DNA of 64,000 nt, taken from Halarcobacter anaerophilus (GTDB lineage: Bacteria; Campylobacterota; Campylobacteria; Campylobacterales; Arcobacteraceae). Of this stretch, positions 9,277-17,675 are shown piece after piece. The DNA is taken from NCBI RefSeq assembly GCF_006459125.1, contig NZ_CP041070.1:2604001-2668000 (forward strand), in the 5' to 3' direction. Below the pieces are notes generated by a model. The model ran no database searches. It worked only from the letters and a program-made list of their open reading frames with translations, and had not been told where the DNA came from. Numbering within the stretch: the stretch's first letter is position 1; each line of letters starts with the position of its first letter. Both the position numbers and the translations under genes were made by a program.

Positions 9277-10287
9277 ATGAAAAAAGAGAAATTTAGCGAA
9301 TATTTTAATAGTTGGCTCTATTCAGATAATGGATATTACGCAAATTATAAAACAATAGGTAAAAAAGGTGACTTTTATACTTCCGTATCAACTTCGAGTT
9401 TTTTCGGCGGAACAATCGGTAAAAAAATTGTAGATACCATAAAAAAAGGCGAACTTCCCAAAAATACTACGATAGTTGAAGTAGGTGCGCATCACGGATA
9501 CCTTTTAGCGGATATTATCCAGTTTATTTATACTTTAGAACCAAAACTTTTAGATACTTTGAACTTTGCAATAGTCGAAAGGTTTGAAAAACTTCAAGTA
9601 CAACAAAAAAAATACCTAGAAGAGTCTTTTGGAGATGCAATACAATTAAAACATTACGATGATATAAAACAAGTCAAACTTCCCCACGCTTTTATAGTGG
9701 CAAATGAGATATTTGACGCTTTTGCCTGTGAATTGGTTTATACAAAAGAAGAACAACTTCAAATAGCTTATGTAGAAAATCATAAAATAAAATTTGAACC
9801 CTGTAAAGATACAAAAATAATAAACCACTGTAAAAAATATAAGATTTCAAAAGGCGAAATTGCAGTGGGGTATAATGAGTTTGCAAAAACTCTTTGTCAA
9901 AATATAAAAAAATTTAATTTTATAACTTTTGATTACGGAGATATAGTTCCAAGAAACGATTTTTCCGCTAGAATCTACTCTAAACACAAAGTTTTCCCTC
10001 TTTTTGAAGAGAACTTAGAGTTGCAAGAATATTATAAAAAAGCCGATATAACTTATGATGTTTTTTTCAAACATTTAGAAGATTGTTTTAAAGAACTTGA
10101 TACGCAAGAGGTATCTTTTAAAACTCAAATGATAGCATTGATTGATTTCGGTATTACGGATTTACTTGAAATATTAAAAAGAAACGTTGATGAAAACAGT
10201 TATTTAAGAGAAGCCCAAAAAGTTAAAACCTTGATCGAACCTACAGGTATGGGAGATAGATTTAAAGTGCTATTTGTAAAAAAATAG
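9277..10287 (+). CDS. MidA-family SAM-dependent methyltransferase
   Basis: The 336-residue protein matches the MidA/NDUFAF7 family of protein arginine methyltransferase-like enzymes. The SAM-binding loop is VEVGAHHGYLLADI (about residue 68) and the family motif VANEIFDAFACE follows near 145. Mitochondrial members methylate an arginine of a complex I subunit; the bacterial substrate is unknown, so the role here is inference. It is a single gene. Its final codons form one arm of a strong dyad shared with the convergent DUF779 gene. Confidence 0.85.
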   Translation: MKKEKFSEYFNSWLYSDNGYYANYKTIGKKGDFYTSVSTSSFFGGTIGKKIVDTIKKGELPKNTTIVEVGAHHGYLLADIIQFIYTLEPKLLDTLNFAIVERFEKLQVQQKKYLEESFGDAIQLKHYDDIKQVKLPHAFIVANEIFDAFACELVYTKEEQLQIAYVENHKIKFEPCKDTKIINHCKKYKISKGEIAVGYNEFAKTLCQNIKKFNFITFDYGDIVPRNDFSARIYSKHKVFPLFEENLELQEYYKKADITYDVFFKHLEDCFKELDTQEVSFKTQMIALIDFGITDLLEILKRNVDENSYLREAQKVKTLIEPTGMGDRFKVLFVKK

Positions 10288-10295
10288 CACTTTAA
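10262..10295. terminator. 14-bp perfect dyad spanning both stops of a convergent pair
   Basis: TTAAAGTGCTATTT (10262-10275) pairs perfectly with 10282-10295 across a 6-base loop. The dyad contains the stop of the methyltransferase gene (10285-10287) and that of the DUF779 gene (10292-10294). There is no following T run on either side, so it may act as a terminator only with flanking A/T pairs, or as a 3' end protector. Confidence 0.6.
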
Positions 10296-10669
10296 GACTC
10301 TTGTTTTTCCAACTGTGCATACTCTTCGTCTGTAAAAATTCTTGATTTTGTAAGAAACTGATATCCCTCATCAATCTCAAGAGAGAAAGAGTTTCCAAAT
10401 GCCCCTTTCTCCTCTTTTACATCCACAATAACTTGAGAGTGTCTAAAATATTCAAATTGATCTTTATCTATAAAAAATTCACAGCCGCAAATTTCACCCA
10501 TTTTTACATTTCTGCTTGGTACGTAAAAATCATCTTTTTCAAAACACATAGGAGCTGTTCCGTCACAACAGCCACCGCTTTGATTAAATACGAGTTCCCC
10601 GTATTTTTCTTTTAGCATTTCTATTATTTTTTGCGCTTCAGGTGTTGCAACTACTCTTTTAATTGGCAT
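10292..10669 (-). CDS. DUF779 protein, aldehyde dehydrogenase companion
   Basis: The 125-residue protein is a clear DUF779 member: SGGCCDGTAPMCF near residue 32 and GCEFFIDKDQFEYF near 62. Its cysteine pairs (CC, MC, CGC) could bind a metal or form disulfides. DUF779 genes commonly sit beside ExaC-type aldehyde dehydrogenases, exactly as here, 40 bases downstream of one. Function is unknown; a role in maturation or activity of the dehydrogenase is inference from neighbourhood. Confidence 0.88.
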   Translation of the reverse strand: MPIKRVVATPEAQKIIEMLKEKYGELVFNQSGGCCDGTAPMCFEKDDFYVPSRNVKMGEICGCEFFIDKDQFEYFRHSQVIVDVKEEKGAFGNSFSLEIDEGYQFLTKSRIFTDEEYAQLEKQES

Positions 10670-10709
10670 AAAGTGTCCTTTTTAGTATAGGAGAAATTCC
10701 TATACTTTT

Positions 10710-12215
10710 TTAAAAAAATCCCATTGGATTTTTATCATAAGAAGTCAAAATATTTTTTGTATGTCTATAAGAGTTTAACATCATCATATGAGTCTCTCTA
10801 CCGATTCCCGATTTTTTATAACCACCGAATGATGCATGAGAAGGATACATATGATAACAATTTACCCAAACTCTACCTGCTTCAATTCCTCTACTCATTT
10901 TATGAACTTGATGTGCGTCTCTTGACCATACACCTGAACCTAATCCGTAAATTGTATCATTTGCAATTTCAAGTGCTTCTTCTTCATCTTTAAATGTAGT
11001 AACACATAATACAGGTCCGAAAATCTCTTCTTGGAAAATTCTCATTTTATTATGACCTTTGAAGATTGTAGGTTTGATATAATTACCTTTTGGATAAGTT
11101 TTGTTTTCATAAGCTTCACCGCCTATTAAACACTGAGCCCCCTCTTCTTTACCTATTTTAATATATTCTAAAATTTTTTCCATTTGATTTTTAGAAGCTT
11201 GTGCTCCCATCATATTTGAAGGATCTAAAGGATTTTCTTCGGTAATTGCAGCTACTCTTTTAAGAACTCTTTCCATAAATTTTTCATAAATTGATTCTTG
11301 AACAAGAGCTCTAGAAGGACAAGTACAAACTTCACCTGAATTAAAAGCAAAAAGAACCAATCCTTCAATTGCTTTATCCAAAAATTCATCATCTTTTTCC
11401 ATAACAGATTCAAAGAAAATGTTCGGTGATTTTCCACCTAATTCAAGTGTTGAAGGAATAATATTTTCAGTTGCATATTTCATAATAAGTTGCCCTGTTG
11501 TAGTCTCTCCCGTAAATGCCACTTTTTTAACATCAGGATGAGTTGCAAGAGCTTTCCCTATTTTTCCACCTGAACCGTTAATAATATTTATTGTTCCTTT
11601 TGGCAGTACGTCTTGAATAGTTTCCATTAATAGTAAAATAGACATAGGAGTTGCAGAAGCAGGTTTCATAACAATACAATTTCCCGCAGCCAAAGCAGGA
11701 GCTAATTTCCAAGCTGCCATTAATAGAGGGAAATTCCAAGGAATAATTTGAGCAACAACACCGTAAGGTTCATGAATCTCTTGAGAAATTGTATTCTCAT
11801 CAAGATCACTTACAGTTCCCGATTCAGCTCGAACTACCGATGCAAAATATCTAAAATGATCTACAACAAGAGGAATATCGGCATTTAAAGTCTCTCTTAC
11901 CGTTTTTCCGTTATCCAAAGTCTCTGCAAGTGCGATTGCTTCAAGGTTAGCTTCTATTGCATCGGCAACTTTGTTTAACATAGCACTTTTTTGTGCAGAA
12001 GAAGTGTGTTTATAAGATTCAAAAGCTTTTTTTGCAGCAGCAACTGCCGATTCAACATCTTCTTCATTTGAACGAGGAATTCTTGTTAAAACTTCACCGT
12101 CAACAGGAGAAACATTATCAAAGTATTCACCGCTTATAGGAGCAACCCACTCTCCTCCTATAAAATTTTCATATTGGGGTTTAAATTTTGGTTTTTCATA
12201 AATTTTAGCAGACAT
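10710..12215 (-). CDS. aldehyde dehydrogenase, ExaC-like
   Basis: NAD(P)-dependent aldehyde dehydrogenase, 501 residues. The NAD fold and catalytic residues are present: IIPWNFPLLMAAWKLAPALAAGN, FTGETTTGQLI, the general base Glu in TLELGGKSPNIFF, and the nucleophile Cys in NSGEVCTCPSR. The C-terminal region (IFGPVLCVTTFKDEEEAL; SFGGYKKSGIGRE) is that of acetaldehyde-type enzymes (ExaC/AldB). With DUF779 downstream it suggests oxidation of acetaldehyde or similar aldehydes. Its promoter faces four 11-bp direct repeats shared with a divergent two-component system, which I infer is its regulator. Confidence 0.92.
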   Translation of the reverse strand: MSAKIYEKPKFKPQYENFIGGEWVAPISGEYFDNVSPVDGEVLTRIPRSNEEDVESAVAAAKKAFESYKHTSSAQKSAMLNKVADAIEANLEAIALAETLDNGKTVRETLNADIPLVVDHFRYFASVVRAESGTVSDLDENTISQEIHEPYGVVAQIIPWNFPLLMAAWKLAPALAAGNCIVMKPASATPMSILLLMETIQDVLPKGTINIINGSGGKIGKALATHPDVKKVAFTGETTTGQLIMKYATENIIPSTLELGGKSPNIFFESVMEKDDEFLDKAIEGLVLFAFNSGEVCTCPSRALVQESIYEKFMERVLKRVAAITEENPLDPSNMMGAQASKNQMEKILEYIKIGKEEGAQCLIGGEAYENKTYPKGNYIKPTIFKGHNKMRIFQEEIFGPVLCVTTFKDEEEALEIANDTIYGLGSGVWSRDAHQVHKMSRGIEAGRVWVNCYHMYPSHASFGGYKKSGIGRETHMMMLNSYRHTKNILTSYDKNPMGFF

Positions 12216-12288
12216 ATCGTTTTCCTTTTTGTAAATAAAATAATGAAAAAATCAAATACGTAAAAGGTATTAATCTTTTCTTTCCAAA

Positions 12289-12294
12289 ATTCTA
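12289..12294 (-). promoter_or_regulatory. candidate -10 box for aldehyde dehydrogenase
   Basis: TAGAAT on the minus strand, about 74 bases before the gene start. The nearest direct repeat ends eight bases upstream, so the repeats would occupy the -35 region, the arrangement expected of an activated promoter lacking its own -35. Confidence 0.4.
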
Positions 12295-12301
12295 CAGCAG
12301 A

Positions 12302-12345
12302 AATATAGCCTCAATTTAGCGTGAACATAGCACGAAAATAGCAGC
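12302..12345. promoter_or_regulatory. four tandem 11-bp direct repeats, probable OmpR/PhoB-type operator
   Basis: Four contiguous 11-base units, each of the form AANNTAGCNNN: AATATAGCCTC, AATTTAGCGTG, AACATAGCACG, AAAATAGCAGC. A fifth degenerate unit with CAGC precedes them (12291-12301). The period equals one helical turn, as in Pho boxes bound head to tail by OmpR/PhoB-family regulators. They lie between the aldehyde dehydrogenase and the divergent kinase-regulator pair. Confidence 0.7.
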
Positions 12346-12420
12346 TCTTTTTTCTATCTTAGAAAGCCCGTAAAAAGATACTTTTAAAAAATCAGAGCAA
12401 AATTTATTTTTTCTAAAAAT

Positions 12421-12426
12421 TATAAT
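12421..12426 (+). promoter_or_regulatory. -10 box for FIST histidine kinase
   Basis: TATAAT immediately before the first in-frame ATG (12428). With transcription starting about 12432, that ATG would be too early, which favours the ATG at 12443. Confidence 0.5.
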
Positions 12427-12442
12427 TATGTTACAATTTCAC

Positions 12443-14359
12443 ATGAAAACTTTTAATTACAGTGTAAAAAACAGCATTAAAAATAGCAATATCGACTTTG
12501 AAAAATTCAAAAATGAAAAGAATATTTTAATACAAATTTTTTGCGGACAGGGAAAAGAGAATCTAAAAAAAACAGTTTTAACGCTTTTAAAAGAGTTGCC
12601 CCAAGCAGTTTTAATTGGAACTACCACAGACGGAGAGATAAAAGATAAAAAAATTACTACTTCAAATACAATAATTTCCATATCTATTTTTGAAAATACC
12701 CTTATAAAAAAATATTATGTAGAAAACCAAGACTCTTTTGATACGGGTTTTACCCTAGCAAAAGAGCTAATTACGCCAAATACAAAACTTCTAATACTTT
12801 TTACTGATGGAACAACAACAAACGGTGAAAACTTTTTAAAAGGAATAGAATCTTTTAACAATAAAATTCCTATTTGCGGTGGGATGGCTGGAGATAACGG
12901 GGAATTTACCCAAACGTTTATCTGTTCTCAGAATAAAATTTTAAAAAGCGGAGCAGTTGGAGTATCTTTAAATTCAGACTCCCTTAAAATTCATAATGAT
13001 TACCGCTTTAACTGGTCATCTATAGGAATTGAACATACTATTGATAAAATAGAAGACAATAGAGTCTATAGTATAAACGGTATGTCTCCTATTGATTTTT
13101 ATTCAAAATATTTAGGAGAAGATGTAGCTTTGGCACTTCCTGCAACAGGAATTGAATTTCCTTTGATAGTTGAAAAAGACGGTATCCCAACAGCTAGAGC
13201 ACTAATTGCCAAACATAAAGACGGAAGCGTAAGTTTTGCGGGAAATCTAAAAGAGGGAGACAAAGTAAAACTTGGTTTTGGAAATGCAGAGATGATTATG
13301 CAAAATCCTATTAAAAGCTTTGATACCTTATATAATATAAAACCCCAAAGTTTCTTTTTATATTCATGTATGGCAAGAAGAAGATATATGCCTGATCTTA
13401 TCCAAGTAGAAGTTGAACCTTTTGCAAGAATTGCACCTACTTCGGGATTTTTTACCTATGCAGAGTTTTACCATAACGGTTCAAAAAATCTTCTTTTAAA
13501 TCAAACCTTAACAGTAGTTGCCCTAACAGAAGAGAACACAAAAATAGATAAAAAAGTAAAAAAAGCAGAACCTGAAAAAAAAGATGCTTATGCAAGAACA
13601 ATAAGAGCTTTGACCCATCTAATCCGACAATCAACAAAAGATTATGATAAACAAACAACAAAATTAAATGAAGAAAAACTCTATACCCACAACCTTCTTG
13701 CGGCACAAAAACAGTTTTTAAGACATACTATTCATGAAACAAATACTCCTTTATCAACGATTATGGGAAATATTGAGCTTTATGAAATGGAATTTGGAAA
13801 AAACAGATACCTTTCAAATATTGAAGTTGCAATGAAAAATCTTTTTTCAATATATGATGATTTAAGTTATTTGATAAAAAAAGATCAAATAATTTATGCC
13901 AACCAAAGAATTGATTTAACAGACTATGCCAGAAGCAGAATTGACTTTTTTTCACAAGTTGCCATAAATGCAAAATCAAAACTTATTTTTGAAAGTTCAA
14001 AAAGAGTAAAATATATTAATTTTAATGAAACGAAACTGCAAAGAATAATAGATAACAATTTAACAAACGCCATAAAATATACTTTTGAAAATGAAGATAT
14101 TTATATTCTTTTATATGAAGAAGAAGGATTTTATAAATTGCAGTTTTCAAGTCATTCAACTCTTATTCAAGAACCGAAAAAAATTTTTGAAGAGTATTAC
14201 AGAGAAGAGAAATTAAAAGAGGGCTTTGGCTTGGGACTTAATTTGGTAAAAAAGATATGTGATGAAGAGGGAATTAAAATAGATTTGGAATCAAACAGTC
14301 ATTTTACCACTTTTACATACTATTTCAAGAAGGAAAACAATGAAAATTCTGCTACTTGA
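12443..14359 (+). CDS. cytoplasmic FIST-domain histidine kinase
   Basis: The protein has FIST_N (about 20-215) and FIST_C (about 225-370) sensory domains and a short linker helix. A kinase core follows: H-box HETNTPLSTIMG with the phospho-His at residue 436 counted from the upstream ATG at 12428, N-box DNNLTNAIKYT and G-box GFGLGLNLVKKI. No membrane segment is visible, so it senses an internal ligand; FIST domains are predicted to bind small molecules such as amino acids. I chose ATG 12443 because the predicted -10 touches 12428; neither start has a good Shine-Dalgarno. The response regulator overlaps its end by 20 bases. Confidence 0.88.
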   Translation: MKTFNYSVKNSIKNSNIDFEKFKNEKNILIQIFCGQGKENLKKTVLTLLKELPQAVLIGTTTDGEIKDKKITTSNTIISISIFENTLIKKYYVENQDSFDTGFTLAKELITPNTKLLILFTDGTTTNGENFLKGIESFNNKIPICGGMAGDNGEFTQTFICSQNKILKSGAVGVSLNSDSLKIHNDYRFNWSSIGIEHTIDKIEDNRVYSINGMSPIDFYSKYLGEDVALALPATGIEFPLIVEKDGIPTARALIAKHKDGSVSFAGNLKEGDKVKLGFGNAEMIMQNPIKSFDTLYNIKPQSFFLYSCMARRRYMPDLIQVEVEPFARIAPTSGFFTYAEFYHNGSKNLLLNQTLTVVALTEENTKIDKKVKKAEPEKKDAYARTIRALTHLIRQSTKDYDKQTTKLNEEKLYTHNLLAAQKQFLRHTIHETNTPLSTIMGNIELYEMEFGKNRYLSNIEVAMKNLFSIYDDLSYLIKKDQIIYANQRIDLTDYARSRIDFFSQVAINAKSKLIFESSKRVKYINFNETKLQRIIDNNLTNAIKYTFENEDIYILLYEEEGFYKLQFSSHSTLIQEPKKIFEEYYREEKLKEGFGLGLNLVKKICDEEGIKIDLESNSHFTTFTYYFKKENNENSAT

Positions 14360-14999
14360 AGATGATTTAATGTTAAATGATGCAATAACACAATATTTAA
14401 CATCCGTAGGACACTATATCATATCTTCAAAAGATGGAAAATCCTGTATGCAAGTATTAGAAAACGAAAAGTTTGATATGCTTATTTTAGATATAAATCT
14501 TCCCGATATTGACGGGTTTACTATTTTAGAAGAGCTGCATAAACAAAAAAGAATGATTCCTACAATATTTATTTCAGCGCTTTTGGATATAGAAGAGATT
14601 TCAAGAGCTTTTGATATAGGATGCCATGATTACTTAAAAAAACCCTTTCATTTAAAAGAGTTAAATCTTAGAATAAATAGAATTTTAAAATGTGCATTTG
14701 TTCCCCAAAATCATAAAAGACTTTCAATATCTTACAGCTTTGACCATGACAGCATGACTTTGTATTTCAATAATGAACCCTATATTTTACACAAAAGACA
14801 ACTTATGATAATCTCCTTGCTTGCAAAAAACAGAGGTTTAGTCGTAAATTACGATATGTTCAGAGAGTATGCCTACGACGGGGAAGAAATCGACAATGCA
14901 ACCATTAGAGCAGAAGTTAACAGAGTGAAAAAAATATTAAAAGAGGACTTTATTACAAACGTAAGAGGGATCGGATATATGATTGAAAGACCTGACTAA
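14340..14999 (+). CDS. OmpR-family response regulator, partner of FIST kinase
   Basis: The 219-residue protein has a complete receiver domain (acidic D8-D9, phospho-acceptor D51 in LILDINLPD, Lys in YLKKPF) and a C-terminal winged helix ending VRGIGYMIERPD. AAGGA precedes the ATG at good spacing, and the start lies inside the kinase gene, so the pair is translationally coupled. Members of this family bind head-to-tail direct repeats with 10-11-bp period. The four such repeats upstream of the pair and of the aldehyde dehydrogenase are its likely target (inference). Confidence 0.9.
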   Translation: MKILLLEDDLMLNDAITQYLTSVGHYIISSKDGKSCMQVLENEKFDMLILDINLPDIDGFTILEELHKQKRMIPTIFISALLDIEEISRAFDIGCHDYLKKPFHLKELNLRINRILKCAFVPQNHKRLSISYSFDHDSMTLYFNNEPYILHKRQLMIISLLAKNRGLVVNYDMFREYAYDGEEIDNATIRAEVNRVKKILKEDFITNVRGIGYMIERPD

Positions 15000-15073
15000 A
15001 ACTAATAACTTCATTTGAGTAAAATAAAAGATTAATTAGATAAAATCTCAAATAAAATCTAAAGGGTAGGAAA

Positions 15074-15274
15074 ATGAATCTTATAGTAAACGGTGAAGAA
15101 AAAAACTTTGAAGAAGACTCTACACTTGAAGAGATTATTCATGAACTGAAAATTGAAGAAAAAGTAATGGCAGCTGCCGTTAATATGGAAATAGTAAAAA
15201 AAGATGAATGGAATAGTTTTGTTGTAAGAGAGAATGACAAACTAGAATTGTTACAATTTGTAGGTGGTGGTTGA
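15074..15274 (+). CDS. thiS: ThiS-type sulfur carrier protein
   Basis: A 66-residue ubiquitin-like protein ending in Gly-Gly-Gly (LLQFVGGG), the form activated to a thiocarboxylate. The internal pattern VNMEIVKKDEW...DKLELLQFVGGG fits ThiS (thiazole synthesis) better than MoaD. It is unusual in lying four bases upstream of a molybdoenzyme gene rather than with thiFGH. Transfer of sulfur for molybdenum-cofactor or formate dehydrogenase maturation is a possible alternative role, but that is inference. AAAGGGTAGG upstream is a good ribosome binding site. Confidence 0.82.
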   Translation: MNLIVNGEEKNFEEDSTLEEIIHELKIEEKVMAAAVNMEIVKKDEWNSFVVRENDKLELLQFVGGG

Positions 15275-15277
15275 TAA

Positions 15278-17356
15278 ATGATTGCAGATATTAGTTCTGT
15301 TTGTACTTACTGCGGTGTCGGTTGCGATATCACGGCTCAAGTAGAAGATAATAAAATCTTGAAAATTTATGCACAAAATGACGGCTATGTAAGCCAGGGA
15401 AAACTTTGTATTAAAGGTTCAAAAGGTTTCGGTTTTGTTGCTTCGGATGAAAGAATCAGAAATACAAGGGTAAAAAAATCTTTTATAGAAAAAAACTTTA
15501 AAGAGCTGCCAAGAGAGTTAAAAGCCAGAGCAAAAACGCTAAAAGAATTTGATAAAGAGTATTTTGAAGCTCCTTACGAATTTACGACTTCTCTTGCTGC
15601 TTGGAAATTAACGGATATAAAACAAAAATACGGAAGACACAGTTTTTGTGGAATGGGCGGAGCTAGAACTTCATGTGAAAGCTCATATATGTTTCAAAAA
15701 TTTATCAGGGAAGCAATAAATTCTCCCCATGTGGATTGTTGTGCCAGAGTTTGTCACAGTCCAAGTCTAAAAGGAATGAAACCTTTAATAGGAGAAGGAG
15801 CGGCAACTAATCCTTTTGACGATATTTATGAAACTGAAAATATCATTATAATGGGTTCTAATACAACAGAAGCACATCCAATCGTTGCAAACAGAATAAT
15901 TAAAGCTGCAAAAGCAAAAACAGCCTCGGTTACCGTAATAGATGTAAGAAATATTCAAATAGGGAAATACGGTAAAGAGGTTATTATTCCATATGAAGCA
16001 AACCTTTTGGTTTTAAATATGATGGCTTATGTAATTTTAAATGAAAAACTTTATGATAATGATTTTATTGATACAAGATGCGTAGGATTTGAAGAGTATA
16101 AAGACTCTATTTTAAATGACCCTTTTGCAAATCCTGAATTTATGAAAAAGATAGAGGGGTACGAATATTTAGCCGACACTATTCCTGAGGTTGCAAGAGA
16201 GTATGCAAAAAAGAAATCTATGTTTTTTTGGGGACTTGGAGTTACGGAACATTTAGACGGTTCATATGCCGTTATGGCTATCGTTCACTTAAGTCTGCTT
16301 ACGGGAAATATCGGGAAAACAGGAACGGGACTTATGCCTTTAAGAGGTCAAAATAATGTACAAGGTGCCTGTGATACGGGATGTTTACCCTATTTTGACC
16401 CGGATTATGAAAAACCCAAAGAGATAGGTTTAATGACACCTCAACTAATAGATGAAATGTTAAAAGGAAATATCAAAGCTATGTATGTAATGGGAGAAGA
16501 TATTGCCCATATTCATCCAAATCAGAATAAAGTACATAAAGCTTTGGAAAACCTTGAACTTATAATCTCAAATGAACTTTTTATGAATGAAATTTCAAAA
16601 AAAGCCGATATTGTTTTTGGAGTAAAATCTGCTTATGAAAAAACAGGTGTTTATGTAAATGCTATGAGAAGACTTCATCTTTCTCAACCTCTTGTACAAA
16701 CAGATTTGCCCGATGATTGGGAAGTTTTAAGAGATATTGAAAATAAAATCAACGGTGAATTTATTTATGAAACAAGTGAAGATGTATGGAATGAAACCAG
16801 AGAAAAAGTAAAAACAAGATTCAATGGAGCAACATACCATAAACTCTCAAAAAATAGAAACAGAGGTATGCAGTGGCCTATAGAAAAAGAGGATACTCCT
16901 ATTTTGCATATTGAAAAATTTAGAACCCAAAACGGAAAAGGATATTTTCAATACCACCGATACAAATTAAGAGAACAAATAAAAAAATTAGTTGAAAAAG
17001 AGACTTTTTCGAAAAATGAGTTCTATTTAACAACAGGAAGAACAATAGTTCATTATAATAATTCTGCCCAAACAATAAGAACCGAAGCTTTAAATTCAAG
17101 ATATGACAAAGATATTGTTTTAGCTTCAAAAGAGGATGAGCAAAGAATCGGAAGTAAACAAATTATTATAAAAACCCAATACGGTCAAACTGCAATATTA
17201 CCTGTAAAATATACAAAAAATATTAGACCTGGAACGCTTTATACAACTTTCCACCACCCTGAATCAAAAATCAATTTTATCTTTGGAGATGAAGCCGATG
17301 AGCTGATTTTAACTGCAAGATTTAAATCTATCAGAGTAGAAATTGAGCCGGTCTAA
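15278..17356 (+). CDS. fdhF: molybdopterin oxidoreductase, formate dehydrogenase alpha type (Cys form)
   Basis: Bis-MGD enzyme of 692 residues, near the length of E. coli FdhF. The N-terminal [4Fe-4S] ligands are C9, C12, C16 and C44. The active-site region VDCCARVCHSP has Cys159 followed by His160 where FdhF has selenocysteine; it is encoded by TGT, so no recoding is needed. Later motifs include GSNTTEAHPI and GQNNVQGACDTG, then a C-terminal molydopterin dinucleotide domain (about 580-690). No extra ferredoxin domains and no beta/gamma subunits are adjacent, so its electron partner is unknown. Formate is the best guess; other substrates cannot be excluded. Confidence 0.82.
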   Translation: MIADISSVCTYCGVGCDITAQVEDNKILKIYAQNDGYVSQGKLCIKGSKGFGFVASDERIRNTRVKKSFIEKNFKELPRELKARAKTLKEFDKEYFEAPYEFTTSLAAWKLTDIKQKYGRHSFCGMGGARTSCESSYMFQKFIREAINSPHVDCCARVCHSPSLKGMKPLIGEGAATNPFDDIYETENIIIMGSNTTEAHPIVANRIIKAAKAKTASVTVIDVRNIQIGKYGKEVIIPYEANLLVLNMMAYVILNEKLYDNDFIDTRCVGFEEYKDSILNDPFANPEFMKKIEGYEYLADTIPEVAREYAKKKSMFFWGLGVTEHLDGSYAVMAIVHLSLLTGNIGKTGTGLMPLRGQNNVQGACDTGCLPYFDPDYEKPKEIGLMTPQLIDEMLKGNIKAMYVMGEDIAHIHPNQNKVHKALENLELIISNELFMNEISKKADIVFGVKSAYEKTGVYVNAMRRLHLSQPLVQTDLPDDWEVLRDIENKINGEFIYETSEDVWNETREKVKTRFNGATYHKLSKNRNRGMQWPIEKEDTPILHIEKFRTQNGKGYFQYHRYKLREQIKKLVEKETFSKNEFYLTTGRTIVHYNNSAQTIRTEALNSRYDKDIVLASKEDEQRIGSKQIIIKTQYGQTAILPVKYTKNIRPGTLYTTFHHPESKINFIFGDEADELILTARFKSIRVEIEPV

Positions 17357-17675
17357 AGGTGATATAGCAGAACAAAAAGCTTGTGAGTTTTTAATCTCTC
17401 AAGCTTATGAAATAGTAGAAAAAAACTTTTATGCAAAAAAATTAGGCGAAATAGATATTATTTGTAAAAAAGATAAAGTTTATCACTTCGTTGAAGTCAA
17501 ATCTGCCTTGGATTATGAAACTGCGGTTAATAATATCACGCCTTCAAAACTTTCAAAACTAAAAAGAAGTATTGATTACTATATACAAACAAAAAAACTT
17601 AACTGCAACTACTGTATAGATGCAGTTATTATTGTAGATCAAGAGATTGAGTTTTTAGAAAATATTACTCTTTAG
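17343..17675 (+). CDS. YraN/UPF0102-family nuclease-fold protein
   Basis: The 110-residue protein has the restriction-endonuclease-like core of the YraN family: GDIAEQKACEFL at the N-terminus, then LGEIDIICKK and YHFVEVKSA, giving the E...D...ExK metal site. Its cellular role is not established. It starts with TTG inside the last five codons of the molybdoenzyme gene and its end overlaps the convergent ClC gene by 11 bases. Confidence 0.85.
   Translation: MSRSKGDIAEQKACEFLISQAYEIVEKNFYAKKLGEIDIICKKDKVYHFVEVKSALDYETAVNNITPSKLSKLKRSIDYYIQTKKLNCNYCIDAVIIVDQEIEFLENITL

Noticed and set aside
15278-17356. Possible selenocysteine in the formate dehydrogenase-type enzyme
   Set aside because: The active-site codon is TGT (Cys159), and the frame is open throughout, so no recoding is required.
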